Below, piece after piece: positions 54,185 to 62,981 of a DNA stretch of 64,000 bases (positions within the stretch are counted from its first letter, which is position 1; each line of letters opens with the position of its first letter). The stretch lies in the NCBI GenBank assembly GCA_002426195.1, contig DIOT01000005.1, positions 1 through 64,000 of the forward strand, written 5' to 3'. Below the pieces are notes generated by a model. That model saw only the letters and a program-made list of their open reading frames with translations. It was not told the origin of the DNA and did no database searches. The stretch comes from Bacteroidales bacterium UBA5507 (GTDB lineage: Bacteria; Bacteroidota; Bacteroidia; Bacteroidales; Lentimicrobiaceae). A program made the position numbers and the translations under genes.

Positions 54185-55276
54185 TTAATTTGAAAAGTTG
54201 CCTTGAATTTTACCTGCCATAAGCATACAATCGGTAATTGCCAAACTAGCCATTGCTTCAACAACAGCTACAGCTCTGGGAACAATACACACATCGTGCC
54301 GACCACCGATCTCTAATATAATTGGATTCCCTTCCTTATCAATAGTATCAATTGGCTTTCTAATTGAAGAAACAGGTTTAAATGCCACTCTGAAATATAT
54401 ATCCTCACCTGTTGAAATACCGGCAAGTATTCCACCTGCATTATTTGAAGAAGGACGAATTTTGTCAACTCCAGAAATAAATGCATCATTATGCTCTGAA
54501 CCTTTCATCTCGGCAGACTTAAATCCTTCACCGTAATCAAATCCTTTAGCTGCATTTATACTCAACATATACATGGCCAAAATAGCTTGTAACCTATCAT
54601 ACACCGGTTCTCCGATGCCGGGAGGAACGCCCCTGATAACACATGTAACGACTCCTCCTGCCGAGTCTCCCTGTTGTTTTACTTCTTCAAGGAAAGTGAG
54701 CATTTCCTTTTCTGTTGGTTCATCGGGACATCTTAAAGATGAAAGTGATGCTCTGTTGAGATCAAGTTGTGTATATGGTTTACCAAGTTTCACAGGTCCT
54801 ATTTGAGAAACATAACCTTGAATTGAAATACCATATCTTTCGAGCAATTGATAACAAATAGCTCCTGCAGCAACTCTTACTGCCGTTTCTCTTGCTGATG
54901 ATCTTCCACCACCTCTGTAGTCATAATGACCATACTTCTGCTCATATGAAAAAGAGGAATGAGATGGTCGGTAAATGTCTTTCAGATGATTGTAATCTTC
55001 AGGTTTCTGTGAAGTATTTGCTATAAAAAATGCTATTGGAGCACCGGTTGTTCTGTTTTCAAAAACGCCTGATAATATCTCAACATTGTCGGTTTCTTTT
55101 CTTGGAGAAGAGTAATCACCTGCTCCGGGAGCTCTTTTCTGCATAACCTGGTTTATTTTAACCATATCTAGAGAAACTCCTGAAGGGAATCCATCAAGAA
55201 CTCCGCCTATCATTTTACCGTGCGACTCTCCGAAAGAAGTTAATCGCAGCATTCTGCCGATTATGTTTCCTGCCAT
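54185..55276 (-). CDS. aroC: Chorismate synthase
   Basis: AroC makes chorismate from EPSP with reduced FMN as a catalyst, ending the shikimate pathway. The 363-residue protein has all signatures: RLTSFGESHGKMIGGVLDG at the N-terminus with the catalytic His, RPSHSSFSYEQKYGHYDYRG, GGRSSARETA with the catalytic Arg, and 'RHDVCIVPRAVAVVEAMAS' at the end. No other aro gene is beside it. It is preceded upstream by a terminator and is followed by the AsmA gene 65 bp further on the same strand. Confidence 0.98.
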   Translation of the reverse strand: MAGNIIGRMLRLTSFGESHGKMIGGVLDGFPSGVSLDMVKINQVMQKRAPGAGDYSSPRKETDNVEILSGVFENRTTGAPIAFFIANTSQKPEDYNHLKDIYRPSHSSFSYEQKYGHYDYRGGGRSSARETAVRVAAGAICYQLLERYGISIQGYVSQIGPVKLGKPYTQLDLNRASLSSLRCPDEPTEKEMLTFLEEVKQQGDSAGGVVTCVIRGVPPGIGEPVYDRLQAILAMYMLSINAAKGFDYGEGFKSAEMKGSEHNDAFISGVDKIRPSSNNAGGILAGISTGEDIYFRVAFKPVSSIRKPIDTIDKEGNPIILEIGGRHDVCIVPRAVAVVEAMASLAITDCMLMAGKIQGNFSN

Positions 55277-55313
55277 GGTGCTAATTTAAGCAATTATCAG
55301 TTCACCATAAAAA

Positions 55314-55346
55314 AGAGAAACTCACCCTTTCCGGGTAAGTTTCTCT
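55314..55346 (-). terminator. Terminator after the DUF349 gene
   Basis: Arms 55314-55327 and 55333-55346 pair in 13 of 14 positions (one C/A mismatch) around a 5-nt loop. On the minus strand it is followed by a T tract (complement of the A run at 55308-55314). It separates the DUF349 gene from aroC. Confidence 0.8.
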
Positions 55347-55370
55347 CTGAAATTTCTATTAACGAATAAA

Positions 55371-57575
55371 TTATTGATTTGACTCACGAAGCATCTTTAA
55401 TTTAGCCTCAAGCATAGCCACTTCTTCTTTGGCTTTGTTAATCTTCTTTTCAAATTCACTCTTAAGAAGTGTAGCAGTTTTTGATGCTGCGAAGAAGCCG
55501 ATATTGTTTTCCCACAGTTTAATATCTTCATTAAGTTGCTGGATTTTCCCAAGGAGGAAGTTTCTTTCTTTACTAATAATTCTTCCTGCATCAGGAGAAT
55601 CTTTGTTGATTTTCTCAAGTCGACTCCTATAATTTTGGGCACCAATAGCAACTGAATCCATCTTGAGCTTCTCGAAATGCTTGTTTATAGCCCCTCTAAA
55701 CTCATTTTGCAGCCGTTCCTTCTCCTTGATTGGAATAAATCCGATATCCATCCATTGACGCTGAAAGTCCTTCAGAGCCTCAATTGCCTGATTTCTGTCA
55801 TCACCAATCTCAAAAGTTTTAACTCTTTCAATTAATTCGAGCTTCAACTTGAGATTTTCATCCTCATGTGACTGAATATTCTTAAAGTACTCGGTCTTCT
55901 TGGCAAAGAATTCATCACAAGCAGCTCTGAATCTTTTCCATATTCTGTCACTCTGCTTTCTGGGAACCGGACCAATACCTTTCCACTCCGATTGAAGATT
56001 TATTAACTCCTTGGTTGTATTCTTCCAGTCGGTACTGTTCTTTAATGCCTCAGCCTGCAAACACAAATCGAGCTTAAGATTATAATTGTGCATCTGCTGT
56101 TCTTTGAGCTTATTAAAGAACTCTTTCTTAGCATTAAAGAAATTGTCAAGAGAACTCTTAAATCTGGCCCATATCTCATTGTTTTGCTTTTTAGGAGCAG
56201 GTCCTATGGTTTTCCAGATGTTAAGCAATTCAGTTATTTGATTAGAAGCATCCTGCCAGCCCTTTAACGAATCTATTTCCTGTGAAAGAACTTGCTCAGC
56301 TTTTTCGCAAAGGATATGTTTGGCAGCAAGATTCTGCTCCTGACCATCTTGAATCTCACTATAGTATTCTCTTCTTCGATCGTTTATCTTTTCAGTTGCA
56401 CTCTTAAAGCGATCCCATAATTCATCTTTCTTATCCTGAGGAACGGGACCAATTTCTTTCCATTCTTCATGATATTGCTGCAACTGCTTAAAGGACTTAA
56501 TGATTGAGGTTTCAAGCAATAGCTCCTCGGCTTTTTCACAAAGTCGAATTTTTGCCTCAAGGTTCTTTTTTAAATCAAGGTCTTTAAGCTCCTTGTTAAT
56601 TTTTACCTTATCAAAGAATTTTTCTACAAGGAAATGATAGTTCTGCCAGAGAGTATTTATATCATTCTTTGGCACCATTCCAATTGTTTTCCATCTTTCC
56701 TGAAGGTTCTTAAACTCATCGTATGTTTTCTTAAGAGTTTCTTCTGAATTAATGAGTTCCTTCAGTTCTTCAAGAATTTTATTCTTAGCTTCAAGGTTCT
56801 GAACCTTTATTTTCTCTTGTTCTTCGTTATATTTGGCTTTATTCTGCTTGTAGATGTTAAAAGCAGCTTTAAACCTTTCTTCAATAGGATCGTCAGCAAT
56901 AGTAATCGCTTCGGCCGGATTTTCAGCATCCGTATCTTCTGTCTGCTCTACTAGTTTTTTATACTCTTCCTGTTTAAATTCCTTGTTTATTTTCAGGAAA
57001 GCAACTTTGACTAAAGAGACCGAACTCTTAATGGCATTTACATCGGAATCCTTTACCAGCTCTTCTAATTTCTCAACTAACTGCTCTCTTGTAAGGCCTT
57101 CATAAGCATCACTTGCATCCACTTGAGAAAAGTCGATATCCTCATGATCTTCTACATCTTCATGATCTTCGTCATCAGTTGCAAGAACATCTTCTTCAAT
57201 CTGATTTGTATTGAGGTCAATGATTTGCTCATCTGCGTTTGACAGGGCAGGTTCTTCAACAGTTGCACTTTCCTGGATGGTAACAGGCATTTGTTCCTCT
57301 ATAGGTTGAGTTGCATCCTGTTCAGGGATAAGACCGTTTTCAGTTTCTGCATTCTGAGAATCAGCAACTTCCTCTTCTAAAGTAACCGGAAGTGGTTCTT
57401 GTGAAATAGTAGAGTCAATCGGCTCTGATGCAACTGACTGTGATTGTTCAGCAACGATGTTAGCATCCTGATTTTCTTCATTAGCTTTCTGTTCCTCAAT
57501 TTGGTTGAGAGAGTTCTCCTCCTGATTGTTATTTATCTCTTCAGGATTCTGATTGTGTTGATCTTTGGTTTCCAT
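55371..57575 (-). CDS. DUF349 repeat protein with acidic N-terminus
   Basis: This 734-residue cytoplasmic protein has an N-terminal 150 residues that are low-complexity, acidic and Gln/Asn/Glu-rich, probably disordered. The remainder has five DUF349 repeats recognised by W-x2-IG-x-x-P and a following W-x-x-F: ERWKTIGMVP, EEWKEIGPVP, NIWKTIGPAP, SEWKGIGPVP and RQWMDIGFIP. The last about 70 residues are helical and coiled-coil-like. DUF349 proteins form alpha-helical bundles with unknown function; some have been linked to RNA or to envelope stress. It is a single-gene unit with a promoter box 112 bp upstream and a terminator downstream. Confidence 0.9.
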   Translation of the reverse strand: METKDQHNQNPEEINNNQEENSLNQIEEQKANEENQDANIVAEQSQSVASEPIDSTISQEPLPVTLEEEVADSQNAETENGLIPEQDATQPIEEQMPVTIQESATVEEPALSNADEQIIDLNTNQIEEDVLATDDEDHEDVEDHEDIDFSQVDASDAYEGLTREQLVEKLEELVKDSDVNAIKSSVSLVKVAFLKINKEFKQEEYKKLVEQTEDTDAENPAEAITIADDPIEERFKAAFNIYKQNKAKYNEEQEKIKVQNLEAKNKILEELKELINSEETLKKTYDEFKNLQERWKTIGMVPKNDINTLWQNYHFLVEKFFDKVKINKELKDLDLKKNLEAKIRLCEKAEELLLETSIIKSFKQLQQYHEEWKEIGPVPQDKKDELWDRFKSATEKINDRRREYYSEIQDGQEQNLAAKHILCEKAEQVLSQEIDSLKGWQDASNQITELLNIWKTIGPAPKKQNNEIWARFKSSLDNFFNAKKEFFNKLKEQQMHNYNLKLDLCLQAEALKNSTDWKNTTKELINLQSEWKGIGPVPRKQSDRIWKRFRAACDEFFAKKTEYFKNIQSHEDENLKLKLELIERVKTFEIGDDRNQAIEALKDFQRQWMDIGFIPIKEKERLQNEFRGAINKHFEKLKMDSVAIGAQNYRSRLEKINKDSPDAGRIISKERNFLLGKIQQLNEDIKLWENNIGFFAASKTATLLKSEFEKKINKAKEEVAMLEAKLKMLRESNQ

Positions 57576-57686
57576 TAAGAATTCAAATGAATGATTAGTA
57601 CTTGGTTTAATATCACTTCCTTTCGGAATGTTGTGTAATTAACTGTTAATCTCTTTCAGTTTAAGGATCTTATATTTTCAGGGTTG

Positions 57687-57694
57687 CAAAAATA
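57687..57694 (-). promoter_or_regulatory. Putative -7 box for the DUF349 gene
   Basis: On the minus strand this reads TATTTTTG (TAnnTTTG), 112 bp upstream of the ATG at 57575. The rest of the 258-bp gap 57576-57833 holds no gene that I can support. Confidence 0.45.
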
Positions 57695-57833
57695 AGAATA
57701 TTTTAATGGAAAACATCGCATTAAGTCATATTATAACTCATTATTTAAGGAATAGTTCGTTTGCAATTGTATCAGGAAGTATGAGTTGCAACTTCTTTTG
57801 AATCAATACCTTCTTCAGAGAATCCTATAAATT

Positions 57834-60143
57834 TTAAAATGCTCTTCGATTAAAAATAAGATAGCCGAATTTAACCAGGAAATTCAATGGTTTATCCTCT
57901 TTGCTGAAATATGCAAGTTCAACACTGAGTGGCCCCAAAGGTGTGTAAAATAACAATGCTGATGATACTATTGGGTTTACTTTCAATTCAGGAGACACCT
58001 TTAGTTTCTCAGTTACAGGATCCTTTTGAATACCTCTTGCAACTTGAACATATCCATCTAACCTAAAGTTGAAATTCTTTGAAAAGGAATATACGTTTTT
58101 GGATCCTAAAGCAACGAATTGAGTTGATCTGTATTCCGGCATATACAATATTTCACTTTGTGGAACCGGAGAAAAGGAGAATGAAGAAAGCAGAGATGAA
58201 CTATAATTAGAAAAGAATGCCTGTGTTGAAAAACTTATTTGATTATAAATACCAAAGCTTAACTTTTTATACTGAGCAAAGTAGTTCTCAAAAGTAAATT
58301 GGCCCTGAATCCATGTATGAGGTATTTTCTGCTCCCTATTGAGGATGGAAACAGTTCCCGGAGTATATTCCTCATTTCCGTTCACCAGATTGAATTGTAG
58401 TTTGAGATTTGATCCGGAATTAGCATATTCCTTTCTGTTAAGTGTATTAATCTCGAAGCTAAATCCTGGTGCGAAAAATCTAAAAACAGTCTTATCTGTA
58501 ATATCGCCTTTTTTAAACTGGTTAGTCTGATAGTATTTATCAAGTGTGCTTCCAAATGGAACATCTATTGTAAACTTACCTGTATTTTTATATGGAAATG
58601 CCAGATTTAAATATCCAAAAATCTCTTGCTGAATTTGGAAGAATGGATCCTCATCAGCATAAAAGAATGTAGATGAAGTTTTAAAGTAATTAAACTTATT
58701 AAAAACAAAACCGGCGCTAAAGTAATATGGATTGAATTTCGGAAAGTCAATACGGGTTTCTGCCATAGCAGAATTGTAAAAACGTCCAAAATATGAGTTT
58801 GCCTTAAACTGAAGTGATCTTTTTGACCATAAAATATATTTAAGTTCTAAAAACAGCTCATTAACTGAGCTGGAAGTTATTGCCCCTCCTATTTCAGTTA
58901 CCAACTGATTGTGCTTTTCAATATCCAGTGTCATATCATAAAGCCCATTATCCTTATTGTATAATAGCCTGGGAAAGATATGATTCGCCTTGCCTTCAGC
59001 AATAAACCTAAAATACTGAGGCTTGACCATACTCAATGTTAAAGGCACCTTGTTATAATCATTGTACGATGGACCTTTTGATTCTTTGCTGAGGAGTTGG
59101 TTTAGATAATGCTCCTGACGTTTATTTAGTCCATTAAAGTTAATTTTATTAATTACTAATTCTGGTTTTCTTGAATTGAATGCCTCTCTTATTGAATCCG
59201 CTTGTTGTTTTGTGCGCTTGTTTGTAACAAATTCTCTGATAAATGGCACTGTTCGCTTTGCTGCATAATAACCGCTATCTATGAATGCTTTAGTATGAGA
59301 AAAGTCAATTACAGGAACGTCCTTGAGAGCTGGTTTTATCAACACACTATTATCACAAAAGACATTAAAATCTGTCTTTGTCATGATCATAGTCTGTATT
59401 TGAGAAAGTACATTATCAGGATTCGGATCTGTCTGTTCAGCTGCTGCCTGACTGCCAATTATGATGTCAGGGAAGAAATCATTAAGCATTACATCAGCAG
59501 GAAAATTGTTGTACATCCCTCCGTCGAACAAAAGGATATCATCAATTTTGATTGGTTTAAACACAAACGGGAATGTGCTTGATGCCCGGATAGCATGGCC
59601 TAAGTCGCCACCTGAGAGAATAACTTGCTCAGCTTTAGAGATATCAGCAGCCATGCATCTGAAAGGAACCATCAAACTATCGAAATTATAATTAGCTACA
59701 GCGCTGGCAGAAGAAAATATCTCCATAAAGGCAAAATCCATCGACATTGGAGATATCAAATTCGTTGGGAGGTTCGGTCTTAAGATTGAGTCGTTGTAAA
59801 AATTAAAATCAGCCCAGGACGCGTTAGGTGATGGAGAGTTAAAAAAGTATTTATACCTGGGATCAATTGCTCCGGTAATCCAATACTGAAATTCTCTTGA
59901 TCCGATAATCATCTCCATATCATCAGGAGAATAGCCGGCTGCATATAAACCACCGATAATTGCACCCATTGAAGTACCAGTTATATAGTCGATAGGAATT
60001 TCAGCTTCTTCAAGAGCGCGAATTACGCCAATGTGGGTAACTCCTTTCGAGCCTCCTCCGCTTAACACGAGTCCTACTCGCTGGGCATTCAACCCATGGC
60101 TTAAGAGGATAATGGTAATAAGTACAACTAATCGGCGGTACAT
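57834..60143 (-). CDS. Patatin-like phospholipase with POTRA and outer-membrane barrel (type Vd-like)
   Basis: This 769-residue protein starts at the ATG at 60143 with a signal peptide ending GLNAQ. The patatin domain (about 20-290) has GLVLSGGGSKGVTHIG (oxyanion loop), the catalytic Ser in GTSMG and the catalytic Asp in DGGMYNN. A POTRA-like segment follows (about 325-395: 'INKINFNGLNKRQEHYLNQLL'), then a BamA-type barrel ending in a C-terminal Phe. This layout matches PlpD-type (type Vd) autotransporters and related Bacteroidota outer-membrane patatins. The lipase may act on membrane or external lipids. The cystathionine gene lies 34 bp upstream on the same strand. Confidence 0.92.
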   Translation of the reverse strand: MYRRLVVLITIILLSHGLNAQRVGLVLSGGGSKGVTHIGVIRALEEAEIPIDYITGTSMGAIIGGLYAAGYSPDDMEMIIGSREFQYWITGAIDPRYKYFFNSPSPNASWADFNFYNDSILRPNLPTNLISPMSMDFAFMEIFSSASAVANYNFDSLMVPFRCMAADISKAEQVILSGGDLGHAIRASSTFPFVFKPIKIDDILLFDGGMYNNFPADVMLNDFFPDIIIGSQAAAEQTDPNPDNVLSQIQTMIMTKTDFNVFCDNSVLIKPALKDVPVIDFSHTKAFIDSGYYAAKRTVPFIREFVTNKRTKQQADSIREAFNSRKPELVINKINFNGLNKRQEHYLNQLLSKESKGPSYNDYNKVPLTLSMVKPQYFRFIAEGKANHIFPRLLYNKDNGLYDMTLDIEKHNQLVTEIGGAITSSSVNELFLELKYILWSKRSLQFKANSYFGRFYNSAMAETRIDFPKFNPYYFSAGFVFNKFNYFKTSSTFFYADEDPFFQIQQEIFGYLNLAFPYKNTGKFTIDVPFGSTLDKYYQTNQFKKGDITDKTVFRFFAPGFSFEINTLNRKEYANSGSNLKLQFNLVNGNEEYTPGTVSILNREQKIPHTWIQGQFTFENYFAQYKKLSFGIYNQISFSTQAFFSNYSSSLLSSFSFSPVPQSEILYMPEYRSTQFVALGSKNVYSFSKNFNFRLDGYVQVARGIQKDPVTEKLKVSPELKVNPIVSSALLFYTPLGPLSVELAYFSKEDKPLNFLVKFGYLIFNRRAF

Positions 60144-60177
60144 GATACTTTGTTTATAATGCAATCACCTTAACAAT

Positions 60178-61359
60178 TTATACTTTCGCGAGTGCCTGAT
60201 CAAGATCTTCTATTAGGTCATCAACGTCTTCAATTCCAACTGAAAACCTTACTAAACCATCAGTTATCCCAGCTTTTAATTTAGCTTCATGAGATACTTT
60301 TGAATGTGTCATCGAAGCCGGATGCTGGATCAGAGTTTCAACACCTCCTAATGAAACAGCCAAAATACAAAGCTTAACATTATCCATTAAAACCTTACCG
60401 GCATCTGTTCCACCTTTTAATTCAAAGCTTATCATTGAGCCAAACCCGCTCATTTGCTTCTTAGCAAGTTCATACTGCGGATGAGATTCCAAACCCGGAT
60501 ACTTTACCCATTCAATTTTTGGATGGTTTTCGAGATAGCGTGCTATTTTCATTGCACTCTGTTCAGCTCGTTCAATTCTAATTCCCAGTGTTTTAATACC
60601 TCTAATGACCAAATAAGCCTGATGGGGATCCATATTACATCCGAGTGTTACCATCATACTTCTCAATTTTGCACCTAATGCCTTATCACGAGTGACAATC
60701 ATACCTGCTACGATATCGGCATGCCCATTGAGAAATTTGGTCATAGAATGCAGAACCACATCTGCACCCAATTCTAATGGTCTTTGTATATAGGGGCTAC
60801 AGAAAGTATTATCTATTACGACAAGAATATTCTTTTCATGAGCTATTTCAACACAGGCCTTAATATCAGTTACATCCATTGTAGGATTTGCCGGTGTTTC
60901 AATATATAGCATTTTAGTCTCAGGTCTGATTGCAGCCTTCACCTCGTTAATATTACTTGTGTCAACAAATGAAGATTCAACACCGAATCTCGACCAGTGT
61001 TGTTCCATAACGACTCTGGAAGGTCCGTAAACAGCAGCAGAACTTACCATATGATCACCCTTGCTGAGTAATGACATATATACCGTATTAACAGCTGCCA
61101 TTCCCGAACTGGTTGCAATTCCAGCTTCTCCCGATTCCAGATCTGCCACTAAAGTCTCTAATGCATTAATAGTTGGATTAGCTATTCGGGTATAGATATA
61201 GCCATCGCTTTCACCTGAAAAGCACTTCGCTCCATGATCAGCATTTTCAAAAAGGAAAGTAGATGTTTGATAAATAGGAACTGTTGCACTGCCTAGTGGA
61301 TTTACAAAGTCACCACTGTGAATCATTCTTGAATTGATACCCAATTTTTTATTTTTCAT
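60178..61359 (-). CDS. Trans-sulfuration PLP enzyme (cystathionine gamma-synthase/lyase type)
   Basis: This 393-residue Cys/Met-metabolism PLP enzyme has YTRIANPTINALE, 'SSGMAAVNTVYMSLLSKGDH', VVIDNTFCSPY with the PLP Asp and LHSMTKFLNGHADI with the Schiff-base Lys. The overall sequence is close to methionine gamma-lyases, which have a key Cys in a Y-G-C motif. Here that place reads VYGPSRVV, with Pro in place of Cys, so a synthase or cystathionine lyase role fits better. Exact reaction is not decidable from sequence. A good TAnnTTTG box lies 72 bp upstream. The patatin gene follows after 34 bp. Confidence 0.92.
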   Translation of the reverse strand: MKNKKLGINSRMIHSGDFVNPLGSATVPIYQTSTFLFENADHGAKCFSGESDGYIYTRIANPTINALETLVADLESGEAGIATSSGMAAVNTVYMSLLSKGDHMVSSAAVYGPSRVVMEQHWSRFGVESSFVDTSNINEVKAAIRPETKMLYIETPANPTMDVTDIKACVEIAHEKNILVVIDNTFCSPYIQRPLELGADVVLHSMTKFLNGHADIVAGMIVTRDKALGAKLRSMMVTLGCNMDPHQAYLVIRGIKTLGIRIERAEQSAMKIARYLENHPKIEWVKYPGLESHPQYELAKKQMSGFGSMISFELKGGTDAGKVLMDNVKLCILAVSLGGVETLIQHPASMTHSKVSHEAKLKAGITDGLVRFSVGIEDVDDLIEDLDQALAKV

Positions 61360-61430
61360 GATAGTAATAGTTAATTTTCCTTATCAATCCTAATGCTGAT
61401 TAAGGAGATAAATGGTTAGTATAAGAAATA

Positions 61431-61438
61431 CAAAGGTA
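61431..61438 (-). promoter_or_regulatory. Putative -7 box for the cystathionine gene
   Basis: On the minus strand this reads TACCTTTG (TAnnTTTG), 72 bp upstream of the ATG at 61359. I looked for a SAM riboswitch in the short leader and saw none. Confidence 0.5.
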
Positions 61439-61462
61439 AGACTAAATTGGGAAAACAAGGAA

Positions 61463-62065
61463 TCACTTGTTCTTCTTAACACTGAATGTAAATTGATCGA
61501 AAATTGAAGTGTTTTTCGTTTGCCTGAAGATTCCTTCCTTGATAGATTTGATCTCTTCGATAGTATAAAAAGCGGCAGGGTTCATTTCATTGATGATAGA
61601 CACCGCGTGTTCAACATCTTTGCGCTTTATTATTGTGAAGATTATGTCCACTTTACCTTGAGAACCTTCTGCTTCAACAGAAGTTACTCCATAATTATTC
61701 TCTCTTAACCTGGAAATCAGTTGCTTCGAATTGTATTTAGGAATTACTCTTATCATAACATTTCCAATTGATAATCTTTCCTCTATTGTCATCCCAATAT
61801 AATTTCCCATCGCAAAACCACCACCGTAGGCTACATAGGCAAGAACATTATCTAAATGTTTCATTATCTGGCCAACAGCCAATAACCAAATAATAACTTC
61901 AAAAAATCCCAGTATAGGTGCCAAGTGCTTATAACCCTTTCCAAGAAAAATTAGCCTTACAGTACCTATTGTTTGGTCACTTATTCTTGCAAGAAAAATA
62001 AGTATTGGTAAAACAACCCATTGGAAAATTTCTGAATCACTATTAAAAATTGAAAGTAATTCCAT
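61463..62065 (-). CDS. DUF5698/DUF2179 membrane protein (UPF0316 type)
   Basis: This 200-residue protein starts at the ATG at 62065 (MELLSIFNSDSE); a longer frame begins at 62101. The N-terminal half has three membrane segments with 'ARISDQTIGTVRLIFLGKGYK' and 'FFEVIIWLLAVGQIM', the pattern of DUF5698. The C-terminal half is a soluble DUF2179 domain with 'RVIPKYNSKQLISRLRENNYGVTSVEAEGSQG' that often binds ligands in the cytoplasm. Function is unknown; related domains occur in YitT transporters. It stands alone upstream of the cystathionine gene. Confidence 0.88.
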   Translation of the reverse strand: MELLSIFNSDSEIFQWVVLPILIFLARISDQTIGTVRLIFLGKGYKHLAPILGFFEVIIWLLAVGQIMKHLDNVLAYVAYGGGFAMGNYIGMTIEERLSIGNVMIRVIPKYNSKQLISRLRENNYGVTSVEAEGSQGKVDIIFTIIKRKDVEHAVSIINEMNPAAFYTIEEIKSIKEGIFRQTKNTSIFDQFTFSVKKNK

Positions 62066-62195
62066 AAAAAATATTTTTAGTGTAAAAATTATATTAAACA
62101 TTAATCAATTATTCGAACAAGTAACCGATTTTGTATATTTACTTATTCGTAAGGTAATTTTCAATCAAGTTAAGTTAAACAAAAAAAAATGCATT

Positions 62196-62462
62196 ATGGA
62201 AACAATGGAACCAACTAAAAATGACACTATCAAAATTGGAGATTGGTTAATAACACTCATTGTAACGGCAATTCCTTTGGTTGGAATAATAATGCTGTTT
62301 GTATGGGGGTTTAGCTCAGGTACACATCCAACAAAAGCTAACTGGGCAAAAGCAATGCTGATTTTAGTTCTGATTATCATTGTGTTGTACATTATTCTTT
62401 TTGCTGTGTTTGGAGCTGCTTTTATGGGGATGATGAATACAGATATGATGAACGATTACTAA
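62196..62462 (+). CDS. Small two-helix membrane protein
   Basis: This 88-residue protein starts at the ATG at 62196. It has a polar N-terminus (METMEPTKNDTIKIGDW), a first membrane segment of about 22 residues, a short loop 'GTHPTKANWAKA', a second membrane segment of about 24 residues and a Met/Asp-rich tail (MGMMNTDMMNDY). The Met-rich tail could bind metal, but this is only a guess. A perfect 11-bp terminator hairpin follows at 62504, which supports it as a real gene. I do not recognise a named function. Confidence 0.78.
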   Translation: METMEPTKNDTIKIGDWLITLIVTAIPLVGIIMLFVWGFSSGTHPTKANWAKAMLILVLIIIVLYIILFAVFGAAFMGMMNTDMMNDY

Positions 62463-62503
62463 ATAGGTTATAGTAGAATTTTCCCTTTAAAAGAAGTCAA
62501 AAA

Positions 62504-62537
62504 TTAAGAGGCTGTATAAATGAATGCAGCCTCTTAA
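62504..62537. terminator. Hairpin terminator after the small membrane protein gene
   Basis: TTAAGAGGCTG (62504-62514) and CAGCCTCTTAA (62527-62537) form a perfect 11-bp stem with a 12-nt loop. It lies between the convergent genes for the small membrane protein and DUF3467 and can serve both. Confidence 0.8.
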
Positions 62538-62588
62538 CTATTAATTTCTTAGGTATTTAAACAGATTATCTGCTAATCCGCACTATGC

Positions 62589-62894
62589 TTATGCCTGAGC
62601 TGTTGGACCTCCTAAAGTAAAAGGAATAGTAGATTCGGTTTCTTTGATCGGACCATGCACTGATTCAAATTTGGCAATGTTTTCACGCATTGCATTCATT
62701 AACCTCTTAGCGTGTTGGGGAGTCAAGATAATTCTTGATTTGACTTTTGCTTTAGGCGACCCAGGCATCATTTTTACAAAATCGATTATGAACTCAGCAT
62801 TAGAATGTGTAATAATAGCCAGATTTGAATAAATGCCTTCTGCTACTTCATCACTTAATTCGATATTGATTTGGTTTTGTTTGTTTTCGCTCAT
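62589..62894 (-). CDS. DUF3467 protein
   Basis: This 101-residue soluble protein matches DUF3467: 'INIELSDEVAEGIYSNLAIITHSNAEFIIDF' followed by 'SRIILTPQHAKRLMNAMRENI' is diagnostic of the family, a bacterial family of unknown function. It lies directly downstream of rpoC on the same strand, an arrangement that I recall as frequent in Bacteroidota, but a strong terminator separates the two here, so it may have its own promoter or be read by partial read-through. Confidence 0.9.
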   Translation of the reverse strand: MSENKQNQINIELSDEVAEGIYSNLAIITHSNAEFIIDFVKMMPGSPKAKVKSRIILTPQHAKRLMNAMRENIAKFESVHGPIKETESTIPFTLGGPTAQA

Positions 62895-62922
62895 GGTATT
62901 TGATTGTTAGTATTTATAAATT

Positions 62923-62954
62923 AAAGCAACAGAACCAGATGGTTCTGTTGCTTT
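62923..62954. terminator. Strong bidirectional terminator after rpoC
   Basis: AAAGCAACAGAACC (62923-62936), a 4-nt loop and GGTTCTGTTGCTTT (62941-62954) form a perfect 14-bp stem. It lies 27 bp downstream of the rpoC stop on the minus strand and is one of the strongest hairpins in the window. Confidence 0.92.
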
Positions 62955-62981
62955 ATAATTCATATTACAAAGAACTTACTG

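Noticed and set aside
61360..61430. Possible SAM riboswitch in the leader of the cystathionine gene
   Set aside because: The leader of about 70 nt has no conserved SAM-aptamer elements that I can recognise.
62165..62392. A 75-codon minus-strand open frame opposite the small membrane protein
   Set aside because: It is the antisense of hydrophobic codons; the plus-strand frame has the terminator and a better start.
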